From Paracerasibacillus soli (GTDB lineage Bacteria; Bacillota; Bacilli; Bacillales; Amphibacillaceae), in NCBI RefSeq assembly GCF_034006335.1, contig NZ_JAWDIQ010000001.1: a stretch of DNA of 64,000 nucleotides. One strand, given 5' to 3'. The notes under the pieces were generated by a model. The model made no database searches and was not told the origin of the DNA. It saw nothing but the letters and a program-made list of their open reading frames with translations. Shown here one piece after another: positions 1 to 10,036 of this stretch. Made by a program: the position numbers and the translations under genes. How positions within the stretch are numbered: position 1 is the first letter of the stretch; every line of letters begins with the position of its first letter.

Positions 1-652
1 TGGCAATTTGATAATACTTTTCAAAACCACTCATCATAAGTAGTTGTTTAAATAGTTGTGGAGATTGTGGTAATGCATAAAATTCCCCTTGATGCACTCT
101 ACTAGGTACTAAATAATCCCTTGCCCCTTCTGGCGTACTTTTTGTTAAAATTGGTGTTTCCATTTCTAAAAAGTCTTGATTGTTTAAAAACGTGCGAATT
201 TCTTGCGTAATTTGATGGCGTAATTTAAATGTATCTTGTAATTCTTTACGTCTTAAATCGATATACCTGTATTTCAAGCGTAAATCTTCCGATACATCCG
301 TTTCATCTTGGATTAGAAATGGTGGGTTTTTAGCTTTATTTAAAACTTGAATATGTGTTGCAACAATTTCAATTTCACCTGTTTTCATCGCACGATTAAT
401 CGTATTTTCACTTCGAAGTACAACCGTACCTGAAATTTCTATGACATACTCACTTCGAATAGAATCTGCAACTTTTAACGCTTCGCTAGAAACTTCTGGA
501 TTAAATACTATTTGAATAATTCCAGAACGGTCACGTAAATCGATAAAGATAAGACCGCCTAAATCACGTCTCTTCTGAACCCATCCTTTTAATAAAACAG
601 TTTCTTCAACATGATTACGATTTAATGTAGCTGCATAAACCCGTTTACGCAT
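1..652 (-). CDS. aspS: Aspartyl-tRNA synthetase, N-terminal part (runs off the window)
   Basis: Charges tRNA-Asp with aspartate in the cytoplasm (class II synthetase). About 217 residues are visible from the start ATG at 652. They begin MRKRVYAATLNRNHV and carry the anticodon-binding OB fold, including the stretch KGWVQKRRDLGGLIFIDLRD, followed by the beginning of the catalytic domain. The 3' end lies outside the window. The start overlaps the last 8 bases of hisS, and its AAGGAGG ribosome-binding site lies inside the hisS 3' end, so the two genes are co-transcribed and probably translationally coupled. Both should be under the upstream T-box. The visible frame is open throughout. Confidence 0.95.
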   Translation of the reverse strand, partial: MRKRVYAATLNRNHVEETVLLKGWVQKRRDLGGLIFIDLRDRSGIIQIVFNPEVSSEALKVADSIRSEYVIEISGTVVLRSENTINRAMKTGEIEIVATHIQVLNKAKNPPFLIQDETDVSEDLRLKYRYIDLRRKELQDTFKLRHQITQEIRTFLNNQDFLEMETPILTKSTPEGARDYLVPSRVHQGEFYALPQSPQLFKQLLMMSGFEKYYQIA

Positions 653-1934
653 GTGTACTCCCTCCTTGAAGCTTTGTTTTCATATATGTGATCAATTCAT
701 TTAAGGCGACTTCTTCTTGGTCACCACTTTGCATATCCTTTACATTAATCACTTGCTTTTCAAGTTCAGTTTCACCTAAAACAAGTACATATTTCGATTG
801 CAAACGATCTGCTGCTTTAAATTGTGCCTTTACACTTCTTTGCTGATAATCTTTATCAATTTGAATACCATGCTGCCTTAGTTCATGAACAATTTTTATT
901 CCTTCCTTGACAGCCTCACTTCCCATCGTAACAAGATAACTATCAAGCGTTTCTGCAACTGGAATTTCTTTGTTTTCAGCTTCTAAAGCTAATAGTAATC
1001 TCTCTAATCCCATACCAAAACCTATGCCAGGAGTGTTTGGACCACCAAGTTCCTCGATTAATCCGTTATAACGACCACCACCTAAAAGTGTTGTGATTGC
1101 TCCAAATCCTTCCGCTTCGCTCATAATTTCAAAAGCTGTATGGTTATAATAGTCAAGTCCCCTAACTAGGTTAGGATCAACTTCGTATGTAATGCCCATG
1201 TTCGATAGATTTTCTTTTACTTGTTCAAAATATTGCCGTGACTCATCATTCAAATAATCAAGAATGGATGGTGCTGTTTTCATCGCTTCATGTTCATGAT
1301 CCGTTTTACAATCTAAAACGCGTAAAGGGTTTTGCTGAAGCCGCGCTTGACAGTCTGAACACAATTCCTCTACATGCGGTGTAAAATGATTTACTAGTGC
1401 ATCACGGTATGCTTGTCTACTTGCTTGATCTCCCAATGAATTAATGACCAATTTAATAGATGATAATCCTAATTCTTTATAACACGTCATTGCTAAATCA
1501 ATAACTTCTGCATCAACGGCAGGATCTGCACTACCTAACACTTCTACTCCAAATTGATTTAATTGGCGCATACGACCGTGTTGCGGCCTTTCATAACGGA
1601 ACATTTGCATAAAGTAAAATAATTTAACTGGTTGATTGGCTAGTCCAAAGAGCTTATTTTGAACAAATGCCCTTGCTACAGACGCAGTACCTTCTGGACG
1701 TAGAGTTAAGCTTCTACCACCTCGATCTTTAAATTCATACATTTCCTTTTGTACAATATCTGTTGAATCTCCTACACTTCGTTGAAATAACTCTGTATGT
1801 TCAAAAACCGGCGTTCGAATTTCTCCATAATTATATCGATTACACACTTCCTTGATTTTACCTTCAACATATTGCCATTTTTTTGCATCCTGCGGTAATA
1901 TATCAGTTGTACCTCTTGGTGCATTAATTTTCAT
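645..1934 (-). CDS. hisS: Histidyl-tRNA synthetase
   Basis: Class II synthetase that attaches histidine to tRNA-His. The 429-residue protein has the normal bacterial length. Visible motifs are the class II motif 2 region (FRYERPQHGRMRQLNQFG), the histidine-binding signature LVRGLDYYN, and motif 3 GIGFGMGLERLLLAL. The C-terminal anticodon-binding domain occupies roughly residues 330-425. The start ATG is preceded by GGAGGAG. It is the first gene of a hisS-aspS operon controlled by a T-box leader. The frame is intact. Confidence 0.97.
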   Translation of the reverse strand: MKINAPRGTTDILPQDAKKWQYVEGKIKEVCNRYNYGEIRTPVFEHTELFQRSVGDSTDIVQKEMYEFKDRGGRSLTLRPEGTASVARAFVQNKLFGLANQPVKLFYFMQMFRYERPQHGRMRQLNQFGVEVLGSADPAVDAEVIDLAMTCYKELGLSSIKLVINSLGDQASRQAYRDALVNHFTPHVEELCSDCQARLQQNPLRVLDCKTDHEHEAMKTAPSILDYLNDESRQYFEQVKENLSNMGITYEVDPNLVRGLDYYNHTAFEIMSEAEGFGAITTLLGGGRYNGLIEELGGPNTPGIGFGMGLERLLLALEAENKEIPVAETLDSYLVTMGSEAVKEGIKIVHELRQHGIQIDKDYQQRSVKAQFKAADRLQSKYVLVLGETELEKQVINVKDMQSGDQEEVALNELITYMKTKLQGGSTHA

Positions 1935-1972
1935 ACTTTTCTCCTCCAGTTCTCATAAAAAATAAAAATGAA

Positions 1973-2258
1973 TACAAAAAAACCCTCCACCCCTGTCGTA
2001 GGGGCGAGAGTTAACCCGCGTTGCCACCCTTATTCATGCAAGCTTCCCTTGCACCTTACACAGTTAACGCCTGCAAACGTCTATACCTAGTTATCGTCTA
2101 TTACCAACGATTTTCAGTGTAGAACCTCAGGAATGTCTTTCATTGGGACAACATGTAAAAATGCTTTCAGCCCACGGCATTTTCTCTGAACATTTGTGAT
2201 CCGACTACTTCTTCCTTCATAGGCTACCTATCAATCCATTTTTCATTTAATTTGAATG
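1973..2258 (-). promoter_or_regulatory. T-box leader riboswitch of hisS-aspS (His specifier CAC)
   Basis: Read on the minus strand, this untranslated leader holds the T-box core AGGGTGGCAACGCGGGTT around 2015-2031. A terminator stem follows (CTCTCGCCCCT / AGGGGTGGAG plus a T run, about 1975-2012). Upstream are conserved stem I pieces (AGTAG, CAGAGAA, GGGCTGAAA). A CAC triplet at 2117-2119 sits in the expected specifier position and matches histidine. Uncharged tRNA-His would favour antitermination and raise hisS and aspS expression. The core motif is seen directly; the specifier assignment is inferred from position. Confidence 0.9.
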
Positions 2259-2264
2259 AATACT

Positions 2265-2293
2265 ATGATAAGGGTTGTTTTGCATAAAGTCAA
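2265..2293 (-). promoter_or_regulatory. Sigma-A promoter of the hisS T-box transcript
   Basis: On the minus strand TTGACT (2288-2293) and TATCAT (2265-2270) are separated by 17 bases, which fits sigma-A well. The predicted start lies just ahead of the T-box. The -35 box overlaps the stop codon of the yrzK-like gene. Confidence 0.6.
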
Positions 2294-2463
2294 GTGCGAT
2301 TCATCTGACTTTTCAACATCCGAACTTCACCTAAAGATATACCAAGTTCGTGCGCGATTTCCATATGACTTGCATTTTCTTCTAACTCAATAAAACGGTG
2401 AAAATTTACCCCAAAAATATCTTTATTATGATTTGCTTTCCAAAGCTTTTCTGATTGTCGCAT
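2290..2463 (-). CDS. yrzK: YrzK-like small helix-turn-helix protein (57 aa)
   Basis: A 57-codon gene starting MRQSEKLWKANHNKDIFG and ending MLKSQMNRT. The middle portion (SHMEIAHELGISLGEVRML, residues about 32-50) reads as a helix-turn-helix resembling a sigma factor region 4 motif. In Bacillus a similar small gene (yrzK, often labelled sigma-70-like) sits between the amidase gene and hisS, the same place as here. The start at 2463 is preceded by GAAGGGATGAG. Its function is unknown, and DNA or RNA polymerase binding is inferred only from the motif. It is divergent from the amidase gene. Confidence 0.7.
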   Translation of the reverse strand: MRQSEKLWKANHNKDIFGVNFHRFIELEENASHMEIAHELGISLGEVRMLKSQMNRT

Positions 2464-2565
2464 TCATCTCATCCCTTCATTACTATATCTCTTAGTTTTG
2501 CCTTCTTGTTCGTTTTTTATTAAAATAGAAACAACATTTCATAATTTGTAGGGAGTTTAGATTGT

Positions 2566-3597
2566 ATGCGCTATTTCAAACGGGTATTTCCCGCTTTTCT
2601 AGTTTTTATATTTCTACATGCTCCTGCTACCTTTGCAAACCATATCATCGTTACAGGAGAAGATGTAAATGTTAGAAATGGACCTGGAACTAGTTATAAT
2701 GTCATCGGTAAAGTAAACAAACAGGAGTCCTATGCCGTTTTAGACGAGAATGAGGATTGGAGATAATTGATATGAATGGTGTGTCTGGATGGATATATGT
2801 CCAATATGTATCAACCTCGCGGAATCAAAGGCAGTCAAAGAACGAAAAAGTTACAATCAAATATGATCAGACACACATTCGTAGTGGGCCTTCTTCTGAA
2901 TATGACATTTTAACATTTGTTAACCGCGGGACATTGTTGAAAGTAATTGAAGAAGAGAATGATTGGTATAAAGTGAAGACGAAAGCTGGGAATGGATATA
3001 TTTTAAAATCTTTAGTGGATGATAAAAATGATTCGATGAACTTACAAGTTCAAGACAAAGTCGTTGTCATCGATGCAGGGCATGGAGGTCGTGATAACGG
3101 GGCATTAAGTGTTCATCACCATTCCGAAAAAAATTTAACATTAAGTACGGCATTAAAATTAGCAGACGAGCTTCGATTACTTGGAATGAGCCTATTTTAA
3201 CGAGAGATGACGATGAATATATTTCATTAGCAAGCCGCGCTACATTTATTAATAATGAAAATGCTGACGCTTTCATTAGTTTACACTATAATAGTGCACC
3301 TGATCATCAGAAGCGGAAGGTATTGTAACATATTACTATGATAGTAATAACACGAATTTCGCGAAAACGGTTCAACAACATCTCATACACGAATCAAAAG
3401 CAACAGATCGAGATATTTCTTACGGGAATTATCAAGTGTTACGGCAAAGTGTTAAACCAGCTATTTTAATTGAACTCGGCTTTCTTTCAAATAAACAACA
3501 AGAACCAATACTCCTCACAAATATATACCAACGACAATTGGTAAGGGGTATAGCCTCAGGTCTACTATATTATTTAGCACATGACGTTTGGCAATAA
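2566..3597 (+). CDS. yrvJ: N-acetylmuramoyl-L-alanine amidase with two SH3b domains (three frameshifts)
   Basis: Secreted cell-wall hydrolase that cleaves the amide bond between N-acetylmuramic acid and the stem peptide. An N-terminal signal peptide (residues 1-24, ending PATFAN) is followed by two SH3b wall-binding repeats (each with VRNGPG or IRSGPSSEYD) and an Amidase_3 domain with VVIDAGHGGRDNGA and a later ILIELGF. The frame is broken near 2760, 3188 and 3306. A single inserted base at each site restores a continuous protein of about 343 residues ending HDVWQ. B. subtilis YrvJ lies at the same position. Three lesions in 1 kb with all motifs kept point to sequence errors, though a pseudogene cannot be excluded. 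Confidence 0.82.
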
Positions 3598-3705
3598 GGT
3601 GGTTAAATATTCTTTGCACCTAACTCGGTCCATGAGCAATTAATTTCCACATATAATCTTTTATAAATAAACCACGCTTTATGAACATAGCTATTTATAG
3701 ATAAT

Positions 3706-3752
3706 GAAGAATGGTTCCTATCACCAATTTTCTGATGACGGGAACCATTTAT
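3706..3752. terminator. Bidirectional terminator between the amidase gene and dtd
   Basis: Inverted repeat AATGGTTCC / GGGAACCATT with T-rich flanks, lying between two convergent genes. It probably ends transcripts from both sides. Confidence 0.6.
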
Positions 3753-3768
3753 TTATCTTTAGCTATTC

Positions 3769-4218
3769 CTACTTATTGTCTTTTGAGTCTACAATAATTG
3801 TAACAGGTCCTACATTTGTAAAAGAAACGTCCATCATAGCTCCAAATTGTCCCGTTTCTACATGAATATTTTCATTTGCTAACAACTCATTAAAAGTGCG
3901 ATACAATTCGTCTGCAATATTTGGCGGAGCAGCCTGTACAAAGCTAGGTCTTCTTCCCTTTCGCGTATCCGCATATAATGTAAATTGTGATATCGACAAA
4001 ATACTTCCTTTTACATCTTTTAAGGATAAATTCATCTTATTATTTTCATCTTCAAAGATTCGTAAATTAACAATTTTATTTACAATATAATTCACATCAT
4101 CAATTGTATCATCATGGGTAACACCTAGGAGAACGACAAGCCCGTTATCTATTTTTCCAATTGTTTCTCCCGCAACTCGCACACTTGCGTCTTTCGCCCT
4201 TTGAATAACTACCTTCAT
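3769..4218 (-). CDS. dtd: D-aminoacyl-tRNA deacylase
   Basis: Removes D-amino acids (and glycine) mischarged onto tRNAs, a proofreading step in the cytoplasm. The 149 residues match the family length. The active-site motif SQFTLYA (about residues 76-82) and the C-terminal NVGPVTI motif are both present. It starts 23 bases after the end of the rel gene, with an AAGGAGG ribosome-binding site, so it is probably transcribed with rel, as in B. subtilis (relA-dtd). The frame is intact. Confidence 0.95.
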   Translation of the reverse strand: MKVVIQRAKDASVRVAGETIGKIDNGLVVLLGVTHDDTIDDVNYIVNKIVNLRIFEDENNKMNLSLKDVKGSILSISQFTLYADTRKGRRPSFVQAAPPNIADELYRTFNELLANENIHVETGQFGAMMDVSFTNVGPVTIIVDSKDNK

Positions 4219-4241
4219 TTAATAGCCTCCTTCCATCATTG

Positions 4242-6443
4242 CTACTGAATGACACGTGTTACTGTATAAACATCTTTAATTTGCTGTAGTCGCTTCACTA
4301 TTTTACGTAGATGATCTGTGTTATAAATGAGTATTGTCAACTGAATAACGGCCATCTTATAACGATCCGATTTTCCATTCACATGTGTAATGTTTGTCTT
4401 TTCCTCAGTTACTGTCTGAAGTACTTCATTTAATAAACCACGACGATCATATCCTGTTATTTCTAAATCAACGTGATACTGTTTTTGATTTTGATGACCT
4501 TACCACTGAACTCGCAACAAACGATCTTTTACTTCATCAGCTTGTACGTTCGGGCAATCTACACGGTGAACAGATACACCACGTCCTTTAGTAATATAAC
4601 CGATAATATCATCACCCGGTACAGGATTACAGCATTTTGAAAGTCGAACTAATAAATTATCTACTCCCTCAACAATTACGCCGGAATCTCTCTTTTGTGC
4701 CTTTTTATTTTCTTTTACATCATTTTTAACTTCTTGTAATGTCTCCGTTAACTCTTGTTCCTTTTGTCTTGTACTACGTAATTTATCTGTTAAACGATTG
4801 GCGATTAATGCTGCTGTAATCCCTTGGTAGCCAACCGCAGCATACAAATCTTCTAATGAAGTAAAATTGAACTTTTCAGAAACCCGTTGGATATTTTCCT
4901 GCGTTAATACTTCCTTTGGTTCTATACCTAACACGCGAATCTCCTTATCAACGAGTTCTTTCCCTTTTGCAATATTTTCATCTCGCCGCTGTTTCTTGAA
5001 AAATTGCCTTATTTTATTTTTAGCTTGAGAAGTTTGCGTCATATTTAACCAGTCTTGTGATGGTCCATAAGAATGCTTAGATGTCATCACTTCAATAATA
5101 TCGCCATTGTTCAATTGATAATCTAGCGGTTCCATTTTTCCATTTACTTTTGCACCAATTGTTTGATTTCCAATTTCCGTATGAATACGGTATGCAAAAT
5201 CAATTGGGTTGGAGCCAGCAGGTAGTTCAATCACATCGCCTCTAGGTGTAAAAACATAAACCATATCCGAGAACAAATCCATCTTTAACGATTCCATAAA
5301 TTCCTCGGCATCATGGGTCTCGTTTTGCCATTCGAGAATCTCCCTAAACCAAGTCAGTTTTTCTTCAAAAGATTTCCTATCTGTATTTATTTGTTTTCCC
5401 TCTTTATAAGCCCAATGTGCCGCAATACCGTACTCTGCGATTTCATGCATTTCTTTCGTACGAATTTGCACTTCTAGTGGATCTCCAGTAGGTCCGATTA
5501 CAGTTGTGTGCAACGACTGGTATAAATTTGGTTTTGGCATAGCTATATAATCTTTAAATCTACCTGGCATCGGCTTCCAACATGTATGAATGATACCAAG
5601 TACAGCGTAACAATCTTTAATACTATTAACAATAACACGCACAGCTAACAAATCATAAATTTCATTAAATTGCTTATGTTGTTTTACCATTTTCCGATAA
5701 ATACTGTAAATATGTTTTGGTCGTCCTGATATATCTGCATGAATGTGTACTTGTTTTACTTGGTCATTAATTTCCTTCATTACATCCGCAATATATGTCT
5801 CACGTTCTACACGTTTTTGTTTCATTAATTGGACAATCCGATAATATTGTTGTGGATTTAAATAACGTAAAGCAGTATCCTCTAATTCCCATTTTATCGT
5901 TGAAATCCCTAAACGATGTGCAAGCGGTGCAAAAATTTCTAAAGTTTCATTTGCAATTCTTCGTTGTTTTTCTGGTGGTAAATGTTTCAATGTCCGCATA
6001 TTGTGTAATCGGTCAGCTAACTTGATTAATATAACTCGAATATCTTTTGCCATTGCAACAAACATTTTCCGATGATTCTCAGCCTGGATTGCTTCCTTCG
6101 ATTTATATTTAATCTTCCCTAACTTTGTTACGCCATCAACGAGCATTGCGATTTCCGAATTGAATGCTTTCTCCATATCTTCAAGTGTGATATCTGTATC
6201 CTCTACAACATCATGCAAAAATCCGCCTGCAATTGTAACAGGATCCATTTTTAATTCAACAAGAATCCCCGCCACTTGAACAGGATGGATAATATAAGCC
6301 TCTCCAGACTTCCGAAATTGGCCATCATGAGCCTGTTTCGCATATTCATATGCACGCTGAATAAGTTGAATATCTTCTTCAGATAAATAATCTCGTGCCT
6401 TTTCTATTAATTGTTCAATTGTTATTACTGTATTCTTTCCCAT
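4242..6443 (-). CDS. relA: Bifunctional (p)ppGpp synthetase/hydrolase Rel, with an in-frame stop before the ACT domain
   Basis: Makes and degrades the stringent-response alarmone (p)ppGpp. Starting at MGKNTVITIEQ (ATG 6443, preceded by AAAGGTGAT), the order is: hydrolase domain with HDVVEDT, synthetase domain (RPKHIYSIYRKM, YDLLAVRVIV, PNLYQSLHTT), TGS domain, helical domain, and the CC/zinc-finger domain (LSKCCNPVPGD). After RLLRVQW there is a TAA at 4500-4502. The same frame then continues for 86 codons through a normal ACT/RRM domain (DLEITGYDRRGLLNEV) to TAG at 4242. B. subtilis has Glu at this point, so GAA to TAA would explain it. This is not a frameshift, unlike the other lesions in the window. 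Confidence 0.92.
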
Positions 6444-6648
6444 TTTTATATCACCTTTATCCGTTGTAGAGAATATAATCATCACTTCATTATATGTGCT
6501 TTCTAATAGTATCGAAAATTTTCAACTAAATGTAAAGTAAAAAAGGCTGATTTCGACATAAATAAGAGGCCTGACGTATATTTTAATAATACGCCAACCA
6601 AATACGAAATAATGATGTGTCAATGATTGTATCTAAAATACTTCATCC

Positions 6649-7160
6649 TTAATATTTCATCAATGCAATCACATCATAATCTTTCAATTTATCTATTCCA
6701 TTCAAGTAAGATAATTCAATTAGAAATGCACAACCTACTACAATGCCACCTAGTTCTTCTACAAGTTTGATTGTCGCTTCAATTGTTCCACCAGTAGCTA
6801 GAAGGTCATCTGTAATTAAAACACGTTGACCTGGTTTAATGGCATCTTTATGAATCGTCAATACATTTTCGCCATATTCTAAACCATAATCGACTTTAAT
6901 TACTTCCCTTGGTAATTTTCCTTCTTTACGCACTGGTGCAAATCCTACTTCAAGTGCGTAAGAAACAGGGCAACCAATAATAAAACCTCTTGCCTCAGGT
7001 CCAACGACGATGTCAATTTCTTTTCCTTTGCAAAATCAACAATTTCATCAATTGCTGATTTAAATGCTTTTCCATTATCCATTAACGGCGTAATATCTTT
7101 AAATTCGATTCCTTCTTTAGGCCAATTATCTACGATTTTAATATATTGTTTGTAGTCCAT
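6649..7160 (-). CDS. apt: Adenine phosphoribosyltransferase (one frameshift)
   Basis: Salvages adenine to AMP using PRPP. The product is about 170 residues, MDYKQYIKIVDNWPKEG to DVIALMKY, with the PRPP-binding loop VLITDDLLATGGT. The frame breaks near 7020. Adding one A to the AAAA run restores KEKEIDIVVGPEARGF. The start overlaps the last 23 bases of recJ, with its ribosome-binding site (GAGGAAGT) inside recJ, so the genes are coupled. The recJ-apt-rel order matches B. subtilis. A functional gene with a sequence error is the likeliest reading. Confidence 0.93.
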
Positions 7161-9488
7161 CGTTTACTTCCTCCTTAGGCGTATCTTCCTTGTCGTAATC
7201 CAAGCATTTGGAAAACCATTGATATAATTCATCATAAGTTGAATAGTACAATATTTGTTCTATTTCTGCTTGTCTTACACGATTTTGATACAACCTAGAT
7301 TCTGTTAGATCTTTTTTTATTGGATTTGGATTTAGTTCAATAACTCCATTTTCTATATTAACAAATTCTAGTTCAAAAAACACTTTTGACATAAAAACAA
7401 TTTTTTCTTTTGACCATTTTTTTGTTTGCATGATTTTATTCAAATGATAATTCACCTGTAATTTGCGTTCTTTTACAAGCACTGCATAATACCATTTAAA
7501 ATCATTACGTGATGGAAAAGCAGATAAAAAAGTACTATTTTCAACATAAAAACAAACATAAATACGTTTAGGCTGCAACACCGTCACAATATGTTGCAAT
7601 TTTTGTAAAGTAGGTGGTAATTCTAATATAAATAATGATTCACCAACAATTTGTGCCGGCATGTCTTCTTCGTATGTTAAATAAGTGACATTCGGTAGTT
7701 TTCTTTGTTTTAAGCTATGTGCTGACGTTAACATTACACTTGGAGAGCTTTTGATATAATTTTCAAGAGTAGCATTTCTTTTTCCGCGAAAATCAAATAA
7801 TTGCCATTGATCAATATTGATATCTTGAATCATCATTTGAATCTTTTTCATCCCATTCCATTCATTAAAACCTAGTTCACCGACAATGGAGACAGGGACC
7901 TTGTCCGTCATATCATCATATTGATTTCCCCAACCGAAACCAATACCTTCTATTTGCACACCATCGTCTTGAAATTGCATTTTCAAATGTTTTTTCATAT
8001 TACCTAGTTGACGTATATCAGATGGGATATGTCGAATATGAAAAACAGGCTTTGGATTTGCCATACCAAATGGGGCTAACTTTCGTGTATCTTCAATCAT
8101 TTCCGCATTTATATCAGCAATAGCTAATGTTTGACTAATTGTAATCTGCTGTTTAAAGTCTTCGCTATCTAGTTGTGACGTAATAAGCGTGTGTAATTTC
8201 TTTTGTATTGTACTGATATTTTCGATGGGCAATGTCATCCCCGCTGCTTGGGCATGTCCGCCGAAATGTGTAAACAACGATTTGATTTCCATGCAATTCG
8301 TAAACAAATCAAATGCAGGAATACTTCGTGCCGACCCTTTTGCTATATTTGTTGTCTCATCAATTGTCAATACAATGGCTGGTCGATCAAACTTTTTAAC
8401 AAGCCGGAAGCTACGATACCTAATACTCCCTGATTCCATCCTGGCTTTGCTACAACAATAACACCAGGTAGATCATTCGCATCGACAGATTGTTCCGCTT
8501 CCTTCACAATCTTTTCTACGATATTCCTACGTTCTTGATTCAGTTGTTCAATTTCTTCTGCAATTACTTCTGCTTCCATTTCATCATCTGTTAACAGCAA
8601 CTCAACAGCCAGTGTTGCATCTTGCAAACGACCTACCGCATTTAGACGTGGACCAATTAAAAAGCCAACATCCTCTTCTGTAACATTGCCTTCGATTTTG
8701 CAACTTTTAATAAGTGCTTTTAATCCTGGTCGGCGAGTTGTCGTTAGTCGCTGTAACCCATAAAAAGCTAACACTCTATTTTCATCTAATAACGGAACCA
8801 TATCTGCAATCGTTCCAATTGCAACGAGATCAAGTAGATCTTCTGGAAAATAACCTAGTATATACTGCGCTAGCTTAAATGCAACACCCACTCCCGCTAG
8901 TTCTTTAAATGGATAGTTTTCCGAACACTTAGGGTGAATAATACTAAAAGCATCAGGTATTGCATCTTGTACCTCGTGGTGATCAGTAATAATTAAATCG
9001 ATTCCTAACTCTTTAGCAACTGCCGCTTCTTGCACTGCGGCAATACCATTATCGACTGTTATGATAACGGAAACACCTTGTTCATGAGCTAGCTGAAACG
9101 CTTGTTCATTTGGGCCATATCCTTCTGAAAAACGATTTGGAATATAGAAATCACAATTAGCACCAAGTTCACGTAGTGCTTCTATCATTACCGTCGTGGA
9201 AGTAACACCGTCCGCATCATAGTCCCCATATACGAGGATTTTCTCGCCATACTCTATCGCTTTTACAATTCTTTCGCTCGCCTTTTCAATCGAATGAAGT
9301 TGTACAGGATTATGTAAATCTTGTATAACAGGATTTAAAAATTTCTTCGCTTCTTCTATTGTCATCACGTCACGCTGCATTAATAAGTTTATTAAAAATG
9401 GTGACATGTTTAACGTTTCATCTGTCCCATTAAAATTATCTTGTTCATGTATTTTTAAAAAATTCCATTTTGATTTACTTGGTAACAT
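7138..9488 (-). CDS. recJ: Single-stranded-DNA-specific exonuclease RecJ (one frameshift)
   Basis: 5'-3' exonuclease for recombination and repair, about 783 residues, the size of the B. subtilis protein. The DHH domain is near residues 60-230 (VYGDYDADGVTS, TVDNG, TDHHEV), DHHA1 near 330-450 (FGGHAQAAG), and a long C-terminal RecJ_C region follows. The frame shifts near 8403, within the conserved GWNQGVLGIVASG segment. One extra base in the CCGG context restores GLVKKFDRPAIV. It is followed by apt with overlap. The metal-binding motifs are intact. Confidence 0.94.
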
Positions 9489-9570
9489 AAATTCACCCCT
9501 GACTTATCTATTATACAAAACAGATGATTCAGGGGCAATGATATCATTTTATTTCCACTTTACATGGGTA

Positions 9571-9861
9571 CTACTGTTTCTCCTCATTTTGAACTGTTTC
9601 CTCTGGGAGTGCTTGTTGTAACATATTATTTTCCTTTTTCAATGTTTTTATTTGACGATTTAATTGAAATACTTTAATCATACCAAATGCACCTGTTATA
9701 ACTCCTCCCATTAATACCGAAAATAAAATAACAAGAATGAGTGGGGATGTTGTTGTCCAAAAGAAGTAGTTTACTTCTACTGGAGCCACATTAATAACAG
9801 CAAAAACAGCAATTAAAATGGTTAAAACAATTGCAGTTATAATATATACTTGACCTTTCAT
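9571..9861 (-). CDS. yrvD: LapA/DUF1049 small membrane protein (YrvD-like)
   Basis: About 96 residues with two transmembrane segments (roughly 5-27 and 39-62) and a charged C-terminal coiled-coil tail (LNRQIKTLKKENNMLQQ). This layout matches the LapA/DUF1049 family. YrvD occupies the same place next to recJ and secDF in B. subtilis. The second of two tandem ATGs (9861) is better spaced from AAAGGTGG. It may help organise membrane or lipopolysaccharide-like processes in other phyla, but its role in Firmicutes is unknown to me. Confidence 0.75.
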   Translation of the reverse strand: MKGQVYIITAIVLTILIAVFAVINVAPVEVNYFFWTTTSPLILVILFSVLMGGVITGAFGMIKVFQLNRQIKTLKKENNMLQQALPEETVQNEEKQ

Positions 9862-9994
9862 CATGATCCACCTTTCTAGATATAACGTTCCCCATATATT
9901 GAGAGGTTAAGCACTATTTTTATACAAGTCAAGCTTCGATCAATATTTTTCTATGTGTAGGAAAAAATTGAATTGCTGAATTGACACGCAACTG

Positions 9995-10033
9995 AAAAGC
10001 AGCATTCCTAACAAATGGAGGAATGCTGCTTTT
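9995..10033. terminator. Terminator downstream of secDF
   Basis: Perfect 15-base inverted repeat AAAAGCAGCATTCCT / AGGAATGCTGCTTTT with a 9-base loop, immediately 3' of secDF on the minus strand. Confidence 0.85.
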
Positions 10034-10036
10034 GTA

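Noticed and set aside
6541..6610. Third copy of the palindromic element between rel and apt
   Set aside because: GGCTGATTTCGACATAA and GAGGCCTGAC resemble parts of the element, but the paired arms are absent.
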